From: Bacteroidaceae bacterium
Lineage (GTDB): Bacteria; Bacteroidota; Bacteroidia; Bacteroidales; Bacteroidaceae
NCBI GenBank assembly: GCA_017621515.1
Contig: JAGASY010000098.1
Span: 32,399 to 96,398, forward strand
Reading direction: 5' to 3'
Length of the DNA stretch: 64,000 nt
The translations under genes and the position numbers were made by a program. Each line of letters begins with the position of its first letter. Position 1 is the stretch's first letter. Below, in pieces: positions 18,076 through 27,201 of the stretch. The notes below the pieces were generated by a model. That model was not told the DNA's origin, searched no databases, and saw nothing but the letters and a program-made list of their open reading frames with translations.

Positions 18076-18146
18076 GTAAACGGGTTGTTAAATCTGACTG
18101 GACAGATAAACCGATGTTCCGGTTTGTGGATTTAACCACTCGTTTA
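18076..18146 (+). other. Nested inverted repeat between the oxidoreductase and DUF5063 genes
   Basis: Outer arms 18076-18094 and 18129-18146 (GTAAACGGGTTGTTAAATC and a near complement) enclose a small hairpin AAACCG/CGGTTT. No T-tract follows, so it may be a processing or attenuation structure rather than a terminator. Confidence 0.5.
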
Positions 18147-18169
18147 TTCAGCCGCAAATCGACTAAACG

Positions 18170-18745
18170 ATGGAAAAAGAATTGAAATCGCCGGTATATA
18201 GCCACGATGTACTGGAGTTTGTCACTGTAGCAGTACAATTTTGTGTCTATCTGGAATCATCGGAAAGCAAGACCCGACAGGAATTTACGAGTACCATGCT
18301 GAAACTTCTTCCGCTACTCTATCTGAAAGGTTCTCTTTTGCCAAAGTTTATGGCTGATGAGGAGGAAGAGCCTGAGACATTTGTGACAGAAGAAAATTAC
18401 GAGATTATACGTACAAATATCAGTCGCGTGATGGGCGAACACGATGCCTACCTTGATGTATTCGTTGAAGACATGAAATATAGCGATACTCCTATATTGA
18501 TGACAGTCAGCGAAAATCTGTCTGATATTTATCAGGATCTCAAAAACTTTGTATATGCCTATAAATTAGGAGTGGAAGAAAGAATGATGGAAGCATTGGC
18601 TCTCTGCAAAGAAAACTTCGAGACATACTGGGGACAGAGAACTGTAAATGTGATGCGTGCACTTCACGATGTAATGTATAACCACAAAAGGGAAGATTTT
18701 GAGGACGAAGAATATGGTTATGACTATAATCAGGGAGAAATTTGA
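18170..18745 (+). CDS. DUF5063 domain protein
   Basis: 191 aa, no signal peptide, mostly helical and acidic. It matches the pattern of the Bacteroidota DUF5063 family (YSHDVLEFVTVAVQFCVYLE; a long central acidic segment; a Tyr-rich C-terminus DEEYGYDYNQGEI). In this order these proteins are commonly followed by a 3'-5' exonuclease gene, as here, where the two overlap by 26 bp. The function is unknown; the coupling suggests a shared process with the exonuclease. Confidence 0.8.
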   Translation: MEKELKSPVYSHDVLEFVTVAVQFCVYLESSESKTRQEFTSTMLKLLPLLYLKGSLLPKFMADEEEEPETFVTEENYEIIRTNISRVMGEHDAYLDVFVEDMKYSDTPILMTVSENLSDIYQDLKNFVYAYKLGVEERMMEALALCKENFETYWGQRTVNVMRALHDVMYNHKREDFEDEEYGYDYNQGEI

Positions 18746-19364
18746 CAAGAAAAAACTGAACGAGCTGCCACGTGTAGTGTTTCAAGGACGTATTGTAACA
18801 GTTTTCACAGAGAATGAAGCGGAAAAGGCTGTAGATTTCCTTATAGGTCAGCCGATATTGGGAATTGACACGGAGACACGTCCGTCTTTTCGCCGAGGAC
18901 ATTCGTTTCAGGTTGCTTTGCTACAAGTTGCCACACCTGATATTTGTTTCCTGTTCAGACTGAACAGAATCGGAATAACAGATGCGGTCAAAAGGTTGCT
19001 TGAAGACTGCTCCACATTAAAAGTCGGACTTTCTTTGCACGATGATTTGCGCGCCTTGAATGCCCGGACCCAATTCACCCCCGGACTATTTGCCGATATA
19101 CAGAAAGAGGTAAAAGATATAGGAATTGCCGACATGAGTCTGCAAAAGATCTATGCCAACCTTTTCGGACAGAAAATCTCAAAGACACAGCAGTTGTCAA
19201 ACTGGGAGGCAGATATATTGTCCGACGCACAAAAGCTATATGCGGCGACAGATGCATGGGCATGTATTATGATACATGAGAAACTGAAAAAGCTGAAAGA
19301 GACATGCGACTATAAGCTTGTAAAAGAAGAGAGTGATGCACCTTCATCGACAATGCCAATGTAG
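18720..19364 (+). CDS. 3'-5' exonuclease (DEDD, RNase D-like)
   Basis: 214 aa from ATG 18720; an ATG two codons earlier (18714) is equally possible. Motif I is GIDTETRPSF (Asp, Glu), motif II VGLSLHDDL, and motif III YAATDAWACI with the last catalytic Asp. It is a single exonuclease domain without the HRDC domains of full RNase D, so it may trim tRNA or small RNA, or DNA 3' ends. It overlaps the DUF5063 gene and precedes an rRNA methyltransferase by 40 bp, which favours an RNA-related role by context. Confidence 0.87.
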   Translation: MTIIREKFDKKKLNELPRVVFQGRIVTVFTENEAEKAVDFLIGQPILGIDTETRPSFRRGHSFQVALLQVATPDICFLFRLNRIGITDAVKRLLEDCSTLKVGLSLHDDLRALNARTQFTPGLFADIQKEVKDIGIADMSLQKIYANLFGQKISKTQQLSNWEADILSDAQKLYAATDAWACIMIHEKLKKLKETCDYKLVKEESDAPSSTMPM

Positions 19365-19404
19365 AAAGACTGCATCCGACCAACAAATAAGATAAAGGTA
19401 AGAT

Positions 19405-20616
19405 ATGAAGAAAGTATATTTGAAACGTGGAAAAGACGAATCACTGAGACGTTTTCATCCGTGGATATTTTCCGGAGCAATACATCATTTTGACAGCCAG
19501 CCGGAAGAAGGTGAGGTTGTGGAAGTATATGCACTCAGAAACAATGCAGAGCATACAGGCACAGACCTTGATTATGAATACATTGCAACAGGGCATTACC
19601 AGATTGGCAGCATCATGGTCAGAGTACTGACCTTTGACAACGAACTGATAGACAGAGCATTCTATGAACGAAGAATTGCATCTGCCTACGATGTCCGCAA
19701 ATCTATCGGAGTTGCAGACAGACATGACAATGATACTTACAGGCTCGTACACGGAGAAGGAGACAATCTCTCCGGTCTTATCATCGACATATATGGTAAG
19801 ACAGCGGTCATGCAGGCTCATTCTGTCGGGATGCACACAGACAGATATACCATAGCACAAGCTTTGAAGAATGTATTGAACGACAAAATAGAAAATATAT
19901 TCTATAAGTCGGAAACCACATTGCCATATAAAGCAGAGCTTGGTCAGGAAAACGGATTTCTGCTTGGAGGAAGCGCAGACGACATTGCCATAGAAAACGG
20001 TCTGAAGTTCCACGTCGATTGGTTGAAAGGACAAAAAACGGGATTCTTCGTAGATCAGAGAAAAAACCGCAGTCTGCTTGAACACTATGCAAAAGGACGC
20101 AGTGTACTCAATATGTTCTGCTACACCGGCGGTTTCTCTTTTTATGCCATGCGAGGCGGTGCAAAAGTCGTACACTCTGTTGACTCTTCTCAAAAAGCAA
20201 TCGATCTTACCAATGCAAATGTTCAACTCAATTTCCCGGGAGACGACCGGCATCAGGCATTTGCAGAGGACGCTTTCAAGTATCTTGACCGAATGGACGA
20301 TATGTACGACCTTATCATCCTCGACCCTCCTGCATTTGCCAAGCACAAAGATGCTTTAAGAAATGCACTCAAAGGATATTCAAGACTCAACCAGAAGGCA
20401 CTGGATAAAATACACAGTGGCGGCATACTGTTCACATTCAGTTGCTCCCAGATTGTGACAAAGGACAATTTCCGTACAGCTGTGTTCACCGCTGCTGCAC
20501 AGGCAGGACGCAAAGTACGCATCTTGCATCAGTTGCACCAGCCTGCCGACCACCCTATCAATATTTATCATCCGGAAGGAGAATATCTGAAGGGTCTTGT
20601 ATTGTATGTAGAATAA
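19405..20616 (+). CDS. Class I SAM-dependent rRNA methyltransferase (RlmI-like)
   Basis: 403 aa. N-terminal PUA domain (KKVYLKRGKDESLRRFHPWI), a linker domain, then the Rossmann methyltransferase: SAM motif LNMFCYTGGFSFYAMRGGAK, acidic VDSS, and catalytic-loop motif DPPAFAKHK, followed by FSCSQ. This domain order is that of RlmI, which makes 5-methylcytosine in 23S rRNA. The exact target base is not proven here. It is the last gene of the DUF5063-exonuclease run and ends in a strong terminator. Confidence 0.9.
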   Translation: MKKVYLKRGKDESLRRFHPWIFSGAIHHFDSQPEEGEVVEVYALRNNAEHTGTDLDYEYIATGHYQIGSIMVRVLTFDNELIDRAFYERRIASAYDVRKSIGVADRHDNDTYRLVHGEGDNLSGLIIDIYGKTAVMQAHSVGMHTDRYTIAQALKNVLNDKIENIFYKSETTLPYKAELGQENGFLLGGSADDIAIENGLKFHVDWLKGQKTGFFVDQRKNRSLLEHYAKGRSVLNMFCYTGGFSFYAMRGGAKVVHSVDSSQKAIDLTNANVQLNFPGDDRHQAFAEDAFKYLDRMDDMYDLIILDPPAFAKHKDALRNALKGYSRLNQKALDKIHSGGILFTFSCSQIVTKDNFRTAVFTAAAQAGRKVRILHQLHQPADHPINIYHPEGEYLKGLVLYVE

Positions 20617-20635
20617 TCACCTCTGAATAATATGC

Positions 20636-20672
20636 AGCCCGGCATTTGCGCAAACAAAAGCCGGGCTTTTTT
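20636..20672 (+). terminator. Intrinsic terminator after the rRNA methyltransferase
   Basis: AGCCCGGC (20636-20643) pairs with GCCGGGCT (20660-20667), followed by TTTTTT. Confidence 0.9.
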
Positions 20673-20725
20673 ACACTGCATTGTGCAGACCTAACAGCTT
20701 GGTCGGTCTGACATAGTAAACAGTT

Positions 20726-21979
20726 TTATTTGACAAGAATCTTCTGTGAACGTACAGATTTGCCATTCTTGATTAATGCCACATTGTAGATGCCGGAAGG
20801 AACATTGCCAACATTAAGTGTGACAGTGTTTGCACCGGAACCGGCTGCTGATGAAGCTACTGTCACTCCGTTCATACCAACCAAAACAGCTTTTGCATCA
20901 GCATCGCTGTTTTCTACATTGACATCAATGTTTTTGCCATTCAATGTGGCAAAAGGAGTTGCTACACGAGCAACCTCTTGAATGGACGTTGTTGAACGGT
21001 CGTATTTGTATAAGATGTCATACGAATTAACATAACCTTTGAAGTATATATTCCCTCCTATAATACATATATAATCTATAGTTCCTTCTTCTCCTTCAAT
21101 TCTTGTATCGATCTGTGCAACCATATTTCCGTCCTCATTATATATTGCATATCCTTTTAGAGAGTATGTTTCTCTTGCATTTCTTTTAAATACAAGTCCT
21201 TTGTCATTACTGCCATACTGCCAATAGTCACCAGCTGTTTTAATTGCTGAGCCATATAAAGGAACTATATACTCCCACTTGTCATCGTCATTGAACAATG
21301 TTTGTGAGAACATAAAACTCTTGTCTGTGGTGTTGTTTGTATCGTAATCATAAAAATCATAATACTCACACCTGCTCAATGGAAATATACTGACATCTTC
21401 AAAAACTTGCCAGTCAGCAGATTCTGCATCAATAACTAATTCATAGTCGCAACGTATTTTCGTTACATATCCATCAATAATAGAGTAGTATTCATCAGGA
21501 TAGGTACTTCCCAGATATTCCGGATAGTAAAAACCGTTATCTGCAGTATAACAGCTTATGTTACCTTTGTGGTCAATGAATCCTGTATATTCTCTTTCCC
21601 ACCATTCCTCTTTTAGTTTCTGAATCATCTCACCCATGGAAGAGGCTTGTATCTTTTCGCCGTTATTATTGAGGATTTCATTATCATATATCCTGTAATC
21701 GGTGACTTTGGCTTCTGTCGGTTTGACAGTGGCTATTTCCGCATAGCTCTTGGACACCAAGCCATGATCCTTTATTTTGAAATTTTTGATAAGATTGAAA
21801 TTTGCATCATATATTTCAGCAGTTTCATTGTCACTATCATATACTGTTATGACCGCAGATTTTGAAGATGTTAATACTCCGGGAGTAATATACAAACTAC
21901 CTTCAGTCTTGAAATTCTGTGCATTCATCATCCCCATTGATACTGCAATAAATGCAAAAGTAGATATTAGCTTATTCAT
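20726..21979 (-). CDS. Secreted T9SS type A cargo protein of unknown function
   Basis: 417 aa from the ATG at 21979, chosen because it starts a signal peptide (MNKLISTFAFIAVSMGMMNA); upstream codons in the same frame fall inside the structured RNA. The body (residues 25-330) is a run of short beta-strand repeats with many Tyr and Asp (DYRIYDNEILNNNGEKIQ), suggesting a propeller or extended beta fold. The end is a T9SS type A sorting domain (LNVGNVPSGIYNVALIKNGK, then SVRSQKILVK). It is probably surface exposed. The leader upstream holds a terminator-like stem 10 nt from the start codon (see 21989-22165). Confidence 0.8.
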   Translation of the reverse strand: MNKLISTFAFIAVSMGMMNAQNFKTEGSLYITPGVLTSSKSAVITVYDSDNETAEIYDANFNLIKNFKIKDHGLVSKSYAEIATVKPTEAKVTDYRIYDNEILNNNGEKIQASSMGEMIQKLKEEWWEREYTGFIDHKGNISCYTADNGFYYPEYLGSTYPDEYYSIIDGYVTKIRCDYELVIDAESADWQVFEDVSIFPLSRCEYYDFYDYDTNNTTDKSFMFSQTLFNDDDKWEYIVPLYGSAIKTAGDYWQYGSNDKGLVFKRNARETYSLKGYAIYNEDGNMVAQIDTRIEGEEGTIDYICIIGGNIYFKGYVNSYDILYKYDRSTTSIQEVARVATPFATLNGKNIDVNVENSDADAKAVLVGMNGVTVASSAAGSGANTVTLNVGNVPSGIYNVALIKNGKSVRSQKILVK

Positions 21980-21988
21980 TGTAAATAT

Positions 21989-22025
21989 TATAAAATAAGA
22001 AAAGGCATGTAACCATTCTGCATGC
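21989..22025 (-). terminator. Terminator-like stem at the 3' end of the structured RNA
   Basis: On the minus strand, GCATG (22025-22021) and CATGC (22009-22005) flank an 11-nt loop and are followed by CTTTTCTTATTTT. It ends about 10 nt before the start codon of the T9SS gene at 21979. Confidence 0.6.
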
Positions 22026-22165
22026 TTGTTTCTCATCCGGTTACCGCCAAGTGACCTGCTATACAACAAGCACAGAACAGTCCACGCCTTATCAGCGTGA
22101 ACTTTCAATCTGCTTGTTCCTTGTATAGCGAATGATTTGGCGGTATTCGATGAGAAAGAACAAGA
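21990..22165 (-). ncRNA. Strongly structured RNA (leader element or 6S-like RNA)
   Basis: Long imperfect hairpin on the minus strand. Arms 22149-22164 with 22025-22037; TTGGCGGTA (22137-22145) with its complement near 22041-22050; TTGTATAGC (22121-22129) with GCTATACA (22058-22065); TGCTTGT (22111-22117) with ACAAGCA (22066-22072). The apical part holds CACGC/GCGTG. A bulged bubble lies between the second and third stems. A terminator-like stem follows. The rod with a central bubble recalls 6S RNA (Bacteroidales-1 type), while its place directly before a start codon suggests a regulatory leader. I cannot decide between these. Confidence 0.55.
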
Positions 22166-22828
22166 GCTAAAAGCTCAATATATATTTATATGTTTTTTTA
22201 ATATAATCGTCAGAATGGAAACGCTTTTCATTGTTAATAAAAATTCGCACTGGTTGCGATTAAATTTGTTCCCAATTGTGGAGCGCATTCATTCTGAATG
22301 TCGTTCTCCATGCGTTTCTCAATTGTTTTCTGTTTCTTAACCTCCTTTTTTTAGATTTTACTTCATTGTTTATTTAATTCCACACCACCCTTCATGGGTA
22401 TTTACAAGTTCCAGACCAACAAGGCTGCTCAAGATTCACCATGTCAGAAAAATATCTCATTTAGCGGTGTACCGATGTTACATTAATTCAATGCCACACG
22501 ATTTGGCAAAGTTATAAATTAAATCCGACAAACAAGAGTTTGACTTAATTTTATTTATTGTAATTGCATAGAATCACGGTAGAATCACGGAATCATCCTA
22601 CTTTATGCATATATCTTCTTTGTCATCGGCAAAGAATCGGTAGCTATTCAGTCTCCCACAGAGATGCTCTCTGAAATAAATGGTTGGTTACATAATATTG
22701 ATTATTAATGATTCACGTAAATGTAACATGGTAGCGAGTCAGTAAAACAAACAATATTGAGAATCAATATCAAGTTTTTTGTTTTGCACTTGCCTGCAAA
22801 ATGAAAAAAACTGTGCATAAAGGAATAG
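22166..22828. other. Gene-poor intergenic stretch
   Basis: No convincing gene. It holds a minus-strand promoter candidate (22507), an 11-bp tandem TAGAATCACGG repeated twice near 22569, an inverted pair GTTACAT/ATGTAAC (about 22687 and 22721) and a hairpin ATATTGA/TCAATAT near 22754. The minus strand has only a 25-codon frame beginning MENDIQNECAPQ near 22312, with no support for coding. Confidence 0.5.
22507..22514 (-). promoter_or_regulatory. Minus-strand -7 box TAACTTTG
   Basis: TAACTTTG on the minus strand with CTTG about 18 bp upstream. It would give a leader of roughly 520 nt through the structured RNA into the T9SS gene at 21979. Confidence 0.45.
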
Positions 22829-22955
22829 AAAACAGTGCGCTGAGAACTCAAATCAACACTGTTGTTTTTATAATCAGCAGTGTAGTTTACACAATCAGCA
22901 GTGCTGTTTTTATAATCAGCACTGCTGATTTGAGAATTCTACATAGTGTTTTCAG
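22829..22955. repeat. Four-unit 21-bp dyad element, copy B
   Basis: Units start at 22851, 22872, 22893 and 22914 (AATCAGCAGTG type). The outer left arm AAAACAGTGCGCTGAGAACTC (written in two pieces: 22829-22838 and 22839-22849) pairs with sequence at 22930-22955. It lies between the divergent T9SS genes at 21979 and 23287. Confidence 0.8.
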
Positions 22956-23255
22956 ATTTCCCCTGCACTTAAAATATGTTTTCAAGGTATTGTACATAGA
23001 TAGAGTGCATAGTGTGCATTTTTTAAGATATGGCACTGCATATAAGATTACAAGAGTATGGTATTGGCATCGAGCCAACGACCAAGCTTATTCTATAAGT
23101 CAAGGACAATCGCGGGATAAGAGCTGTTGGGAAATTTGCGATTGAAGCATGGCGCGGCAGCGAAGAGAGTCTGTCGAATGCAACTACAATAAACAATTTT
23201 AATAAAACAGTTTCTAAATTAGACAAAATAGGCTGTTATTGTCACAATGAATGAT

Positions 23256-23263
23256 TAAATTTG
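23256..23263 (+). promoter_or_regulatory. Bacteroidota -7 box TAAATTTG
   Basis: TAAATTTG ends 23 nt before the ATG at 23287. It shows that the earlier in-frame ATG at 23251 precedes the likely transcription start. Confidence 0.55.
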
Positions 23264-23286
23264 CACTCACTAATTCATTACTTTAT

Positions 23287-24000
23287 ATGAAAGAACTATC
23301 CAGATACGCATTGCTTATTTCATTTTTTGTAACAAGTAGTTTTGTTTGGTCACAAAGTGCATCCCCTGTCATCAGTTTCTATTCGGTGGATGACGAATCC
23401 GAGGTGGAAATGACAGAGGGAGAATCCCAGACGGCGCAGGCTCCCCTTGAACTTACTTGCAAATCGAACATATCCGATGCAGACGGATACAACTACACTT
23501 GTGAATGGCGGTTCTTCAAGTCGCAAATAGGAGAAGAATCGCCGGTTCTGACACGTTTTGAGGAAAATACGTCCTATACGCTCACCGAGTCGGGAAGTTA
23601 TGGAGTAAAGCTTTATGTGACATTCACAGATGGTTCGAACAACACTCTGGAGTATGAATCAGATGTGTTCACCATTATCATCAGTGAATCATCGTTGACA
23701 TGTCCGGACGGTTTCTCGCCAAACGGTGACGGTATAAATGATGTGCTTAAAATTGACTATCAGTCTATCGTGAAACTTGAAGCCTCGATATTCAACAGAT
23801 GGGGAAAGAAACTTTACAGCATGGACTTGCACAATGTCGATGCCGGATGGGACGGTATGCAAGGGGGCAAATATGTAAAAGACGGTGTATATTTCATCAA
23901 TATCAATGCTGTAGGCAGTGATGGTGTTGAATATAAAATAAAGAAAGCAATCAACGTTCTCAAAGGATTCAACGAGACTGATGAGACTGGCGGGAAATAG
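23287..24000 (+). CDS. Secreted protein with gliding-motility-type C-terminal domain (T9SS type B)
   Basis: 237 aa from ATG 23287 (see the -7 box at 23256). A signal peptide (MKELSRYALLISFFVTSSFVW) is followed by an Ig/PKD-like domain (residues 30-140: CKSNISDADGYNYTCEWRFF, SGSYGVKLYVTFTDGS). From about residue 150 comes the gliding-motility-associated C-terminal domain: CPDGFSPNGDGINDVLKI, then IFNRWGKKLYS and GKYVKDGVYFININAVG. This domain marks T9SS type B cargo. It is short for the class, so it may be a small surface adhesin or cell-envelope partner. Divergent from the other T9SS gene. Confidence 0.87.
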   Translation: MKELSRYALLISFFVTSSFVWSQSASPVISFYSVDDESEVEMTEGESQTAQAPLELTCKSNISDADGYNYTCEWRFFKSQIGEESPVLTRFEENTSYTLTESGSYGVKLYVTFTDGSNNTLEYESDVFTIIISESSLTCPDGFSPNGDGINDVLKIDYQSIVKLEASIFNRWGKKLYSMDLHNVDAGWDGMQGGKYVKDGVYFININAVGSDGVEYKIKKAINVLKGFNETDETGGK

Positions 24001-24202
24001 CCATTTCGCCCCACGCTCTTTTTTCTATTTCAATCAAAAAAAGGTAAAAAGTATTTGTTTTTCGCAGGTTCCAAACAATCATATATGTGAATTGTCGAGA
24101 CATCACGAACAGACATTCCGGCACGGCAGTCTTCTTCCTCCCGGACAAGCCCGTATATGTTGACAGGAAAGAGAATGCAGAGACAGAACAAACAGATAAA
24201 GT

Positions 24203-27040
24203 ATGGAATACAAAGGTAAAAACCGGATAGAAGTTATGGGTGCACGTGTCCATAACCTGAAAAATGTAGATGTAACGATACCACGCAAAAGCCTCACTGT
24301 GATTACCGGGCTTAGCGGAAGCGGCAAATCTTCGCTTGCTTTTGATACCATATTTGCAGAAGGACAACGCAGGTATGTGGAAACATTCTCTGCATACGTA
24401 CGCAATTTTCTGGGAGGGATGGAACGTCCTGATGTAGATAAGATTACAGGACTGAGTCCCGTAATCAGCATTGAACAGAAAACCACGAACAAGAATCCGC
24501 GTTCAACCGTCGGTACAGTCACAGAAATATACGATTATCTCCGTTTGCTCTTTGCCCGTGCAGGTATAGCCTATAGCAGTGCCACCGGAGAAATGATGGT
24601 GAAATATACGGAGGAACAGCTCATAGAACTTATTCTCCGCGAATATGAAGGAAAACGAATATTCCTTCTCGCCCCGATGGTAAGAAGCAGAAAGGGACAT
24701 TACAGGGAATTGTTCGAGAACATGAGGCGGAAAGGTTATCTATATGCCCGCGTAGATGGGAAGATTGTCGATATATTGTCGGGGATGAAGGTGGATAGAT
24801 ACAAGACACATGACATTGAAGTGGTGATAGACAAACTGTCTGTCAGTGCCAAGGATTCGGCAAGGTTGTGCAAAAGCATTTCTACCGCCATGCAGGTGGG
24901 CGACGGACTCATCATGATTCTTGACAAGGACACGGAAGAACTTCGCCACTACTCCAAGCGCCTCATGTGCCCTACTACCGGACTGTGTTATCACGACCCT
25001 GCCCCGAATAATTTTTCGTTTAACTCTCCGCAAGGCGCATGTCCGCGATGCAAAGGACTCGGAAAAGTGAGCCTCATTGATGAAGACAAAATCATTCCGG
25101 ACCGTTCTCTCTCCATACATGCCGGCGGACTTGCTCCTTTGGGCAAATACAGGAATACCATGATATTCTGGCAATTAGAATCACTGTTGGAACGCTATGA
25201 GTGTACGCTGAAAACACCTATCAATGAGCTTCCGGAGGATGCCATACATGACATTATTTACGGCTCAGACGAGAGAATCTGCATTAAGGCTTCTCTTGTA
25301 AAGACAAGCAGTGACTTCTTTACGGAATATGAAGGTCTTGCCAAATATATCAAGCAGTTGTGCGAAACGGAAACATCAGCCTCTGCACAGAAATGGGCTG
25401 AATCTTTTGACAAAGAGGCAGTATGCCCCGAATGCAAAGGTGCACGTCTGAACAACGAAGCACTGCATTACAAAATTGCGGACAAGAATATACTCGAACT
25501 TTCCACAATGGACTTGAACGAGCTATATGAATGGATTAGTGAGGTAGAACCTCGGCTTACGGACAAACAAAGGAAAATTGCCACAGAAATCATAAAAGAG
25601 ATACGCTCACGACTCAAGTTCCTGCTGAATGTCGGACTCGACTATCTTTCTCTGAACAGAAGTTCTGTCAGCTTATCCGGAGGCGAAAGCCAACGCATCC
25701 GTCTTGCCACACAAATCGGTTCGCAGCTTGTCAATGTGCTCTATATCCTTGACGAACCAAGTATCGGTCTGCACCAGCGCGACAATGTTCGTCTGATAGA
25801 CTCACTGAAAAGTCTGCGTGACGGTGGCAACACAGTGGTGGTGGTAGAGCACGACAAAGATATGATGCTGAATGCCGACTACATCGTCGATATGGGTCCG
25901 AAAGCAGGAAGACTCGGTGGTGAGGTGGTCTTCCAAGGTACTCCGAAAGAGATGCTTGAAGCCGGTACGCTGACAGCGCAGTATCTTACGGGCGATGTCT
26001 GTATAAAAGTTCCAGAGAAACGCAGAACCGGCAACGGCAAATCTATTGTCATACACGGAGCGAAAGGGAATAATCTCCGCAATGTCGATGTAGAGATTCC
26101 TCTCGGAATGCTTGTCTGTGTGACAGGTGTCAGCGGAAGCGGCAAATCTACACTTATCAACGAGACTTTGCAGCCGATTCTGAGCCAGCACTTCTACCGT
26201 TCACTCAAAGACCCGTTGCCATACGAGAGTATTGAAGGTATAGAGAATATTGACAAGGTGGTCAATGTAGATCAAAGTCCGCTTGGACGTACTCCACGCT
26301 CCAATCCTGCCACTTATACAGGGGTGTTCTCAGACATCCGCTCTCTCTTTGTGGATATGCCGGAGGCAAAGATGCGCGGCTATAAACCGGGACGCTTCTC
26401 TTTCAATGTATCGGGCGGACGCTGTGAGACATGCGGAGGCAATGGCTACAAGACGATTGTCATGAATTTTCTCCCGGATGTGCTTGTACCGTGTGAAACT
26501 TGTCACGGGAAAAGATACAACAGGGAAACGCTCGAAGTCCGATTCAAAGGAAAATCAATAGCGGATGTACTTGACATGACCATCAATCAGGCGGTTGAGT
26601 TCTTTGAGAACCAGCCTTCCATACTGAATAAAATAAAGGTATTGCAGGATGTAGGTTTAGGTTATATAAAGCTCGGACAGCCCTCCACCACCCTTTCCGG
26701 AGGTGAGAGCCAGCGTGTAAAACTGGCAACGGAACTGAGCAAGAGAGATACCGGACATACATTATATATATTGGACGAACCGACCACCGGTCTTCATTTC
26801 GAAGACATAAGAGTACTTATGAATGTGCTTGACAGACTTGTGGAGAAAGGAAATACCGTCATAGTCATAGAACATAATCTCGATGTCATAAAACTTGCAG
26901 ACCATATTATAGACATGGGGCCTGAAGGCGGCAGAGGAGGCGGATATCTTGTCGTGTCCGGAACTCCAGAAGAGGTGGCAAGAAGTGGCAAGGGAATAAC
27001 AAGCTCTTTCCTCGCAGAGGAGCTTCATCTGAAAAACTGA
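24203..27040 (+). CDS. uvrA: Excinuclease ABC subunit A
   Basis: 945 aa, full length. Two ABC modules: Walker [10 protein letters not shown] near residue 34 and GVSGSGKST near 640; signature LSGGESQR appears in both halves. Zinc-binding pairs include CPRCKG, and CETCGG with CETCHG near residues 740-770. Walker B motifs are [13 protein letters not shown] and [13 protein letters not shown]. UvrA dimers find bulky DNA lesions and load UvrB in nucleotide excision repair. It is a single gene here; a bidirectional hairpin separates it from the convergent gene at 27202. Confidence 0.98.
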   Translation: MEYKGKNRIEVMGARVHNLKNVDVTIPRKSLTVITGLSGSGKSSLAFDTIFAEGQRRYVETFSAYVRNFLGGMERPDVDKITGLSPVISIEQKTTNKNPRSTVGTVTEIYDYLRLLFARAGIAYSSATGEMMVKYTEEQLIELILREYEGKRIFLLAPMVRSRKGHYRELFENMRRKGYLYARVDGKIVDILSGMKVDRYKTHDIEVVIDKLSVSAKDSARLCKSISTAMQVGDGLIMILDKDTEELRHYSKRLMCPTTGLCYHDPAPNNFSFNSPQGACPRCKGLGKVSLIDEDKIIPDRSLSIHAGGLAPLGKYRNTMIFWQLESLLERYECTLKTPINELPEDAIHDIIYGSDERICIKASLVKTSSDFFTEYEGLAKYIKQLCETETSASAQKWAESFDKEAVCPECKGARLNNEALHYKIADKNILELSTMDLNELYEWISEVEPRLTDKQRKIATEIIKEIRSRLKFLLNVGLDYLSLNRSSVSLSGGESQRIRLATQIGSQLVNVLYILDEPSIGLHQRDNVRLIDSLKSLRDGGNTVVVVEHDKDMMLNADYIVDMGPKAGRLGGEVVFQGTPKEMLEAGTLTAQYLTGDVCIKVPEKRRTGNGKSIVIHGAKGNNLRNVDVEIPLGMLVCVTGVSGSGKSTLINETLQPILSQHFYRSLKDPLPYESIEGIENIDKVVNVDQSPLGRTPRSNPATYTGVFSDIRSLFVDMPEAKMRGYKPGRFSFNVSGGRCETCGGNGYKTIVMNFLPDVLVPCETCHGKRYNRETLEVRFKGKSIADVLDMTINQAVEFFENQPSILNKIKVLQDVGLGYIKLGQPSTTLSGGESQRVKLATELSKRDTGHTLYILDEPTTGLHFEDIRVLMNVLDRLVEKGNTVIVIEHNLDVIKLADHIIDMGPEGGRGGGYLVVSGTPEEVARSGKGITSSFLAEELHLKN

Positions 27041-27111
27041 CAGACCCTCTTGATTTCAACACGGAGAAAGAACAAGACAGTTCCTTAGACTATACAAAAC
27101 CACAAAGACAA

Positions 27112-27162
27112 GTCAAACCACATATCCGTCAGCATTACAGCCTGACAGACATGTGGTTTGAC
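27112..27162. terminator. Bidirectional hairpin between uvrA and the convergent gene
   Basis: GTCAAACCACAT (27112-27123) pairs perfectly with 27151-27162; inner GTCAG/CTGAC extends it. T runs are short on both strands. Confidence 0.6.
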
Positions 27163-27201
27163 ACATTTAAATTGCGGTATTTATTCTTCTTGAATTACAT
27201 A

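Noticed and set aside
22851..22934. Four regular repeats that might be a small CRISPR array
   Set aside because: Units are contiguous 21-bp dyads with no unique spacers, no leader and no cas genes.
23045..23130. Possible tRNA-like segment with paired words near CATCGAGCCAACGACC
   Set aside because: No cloverleaf, no T-loop GTTCRA or CCA-type end could be drawn.
22801..23145. 114-codon plus-strand frame
   Set aside because: It covers repeat element B and is not matched in the equivalent positions of copies A and C; no promoter or ribosome-binding site.
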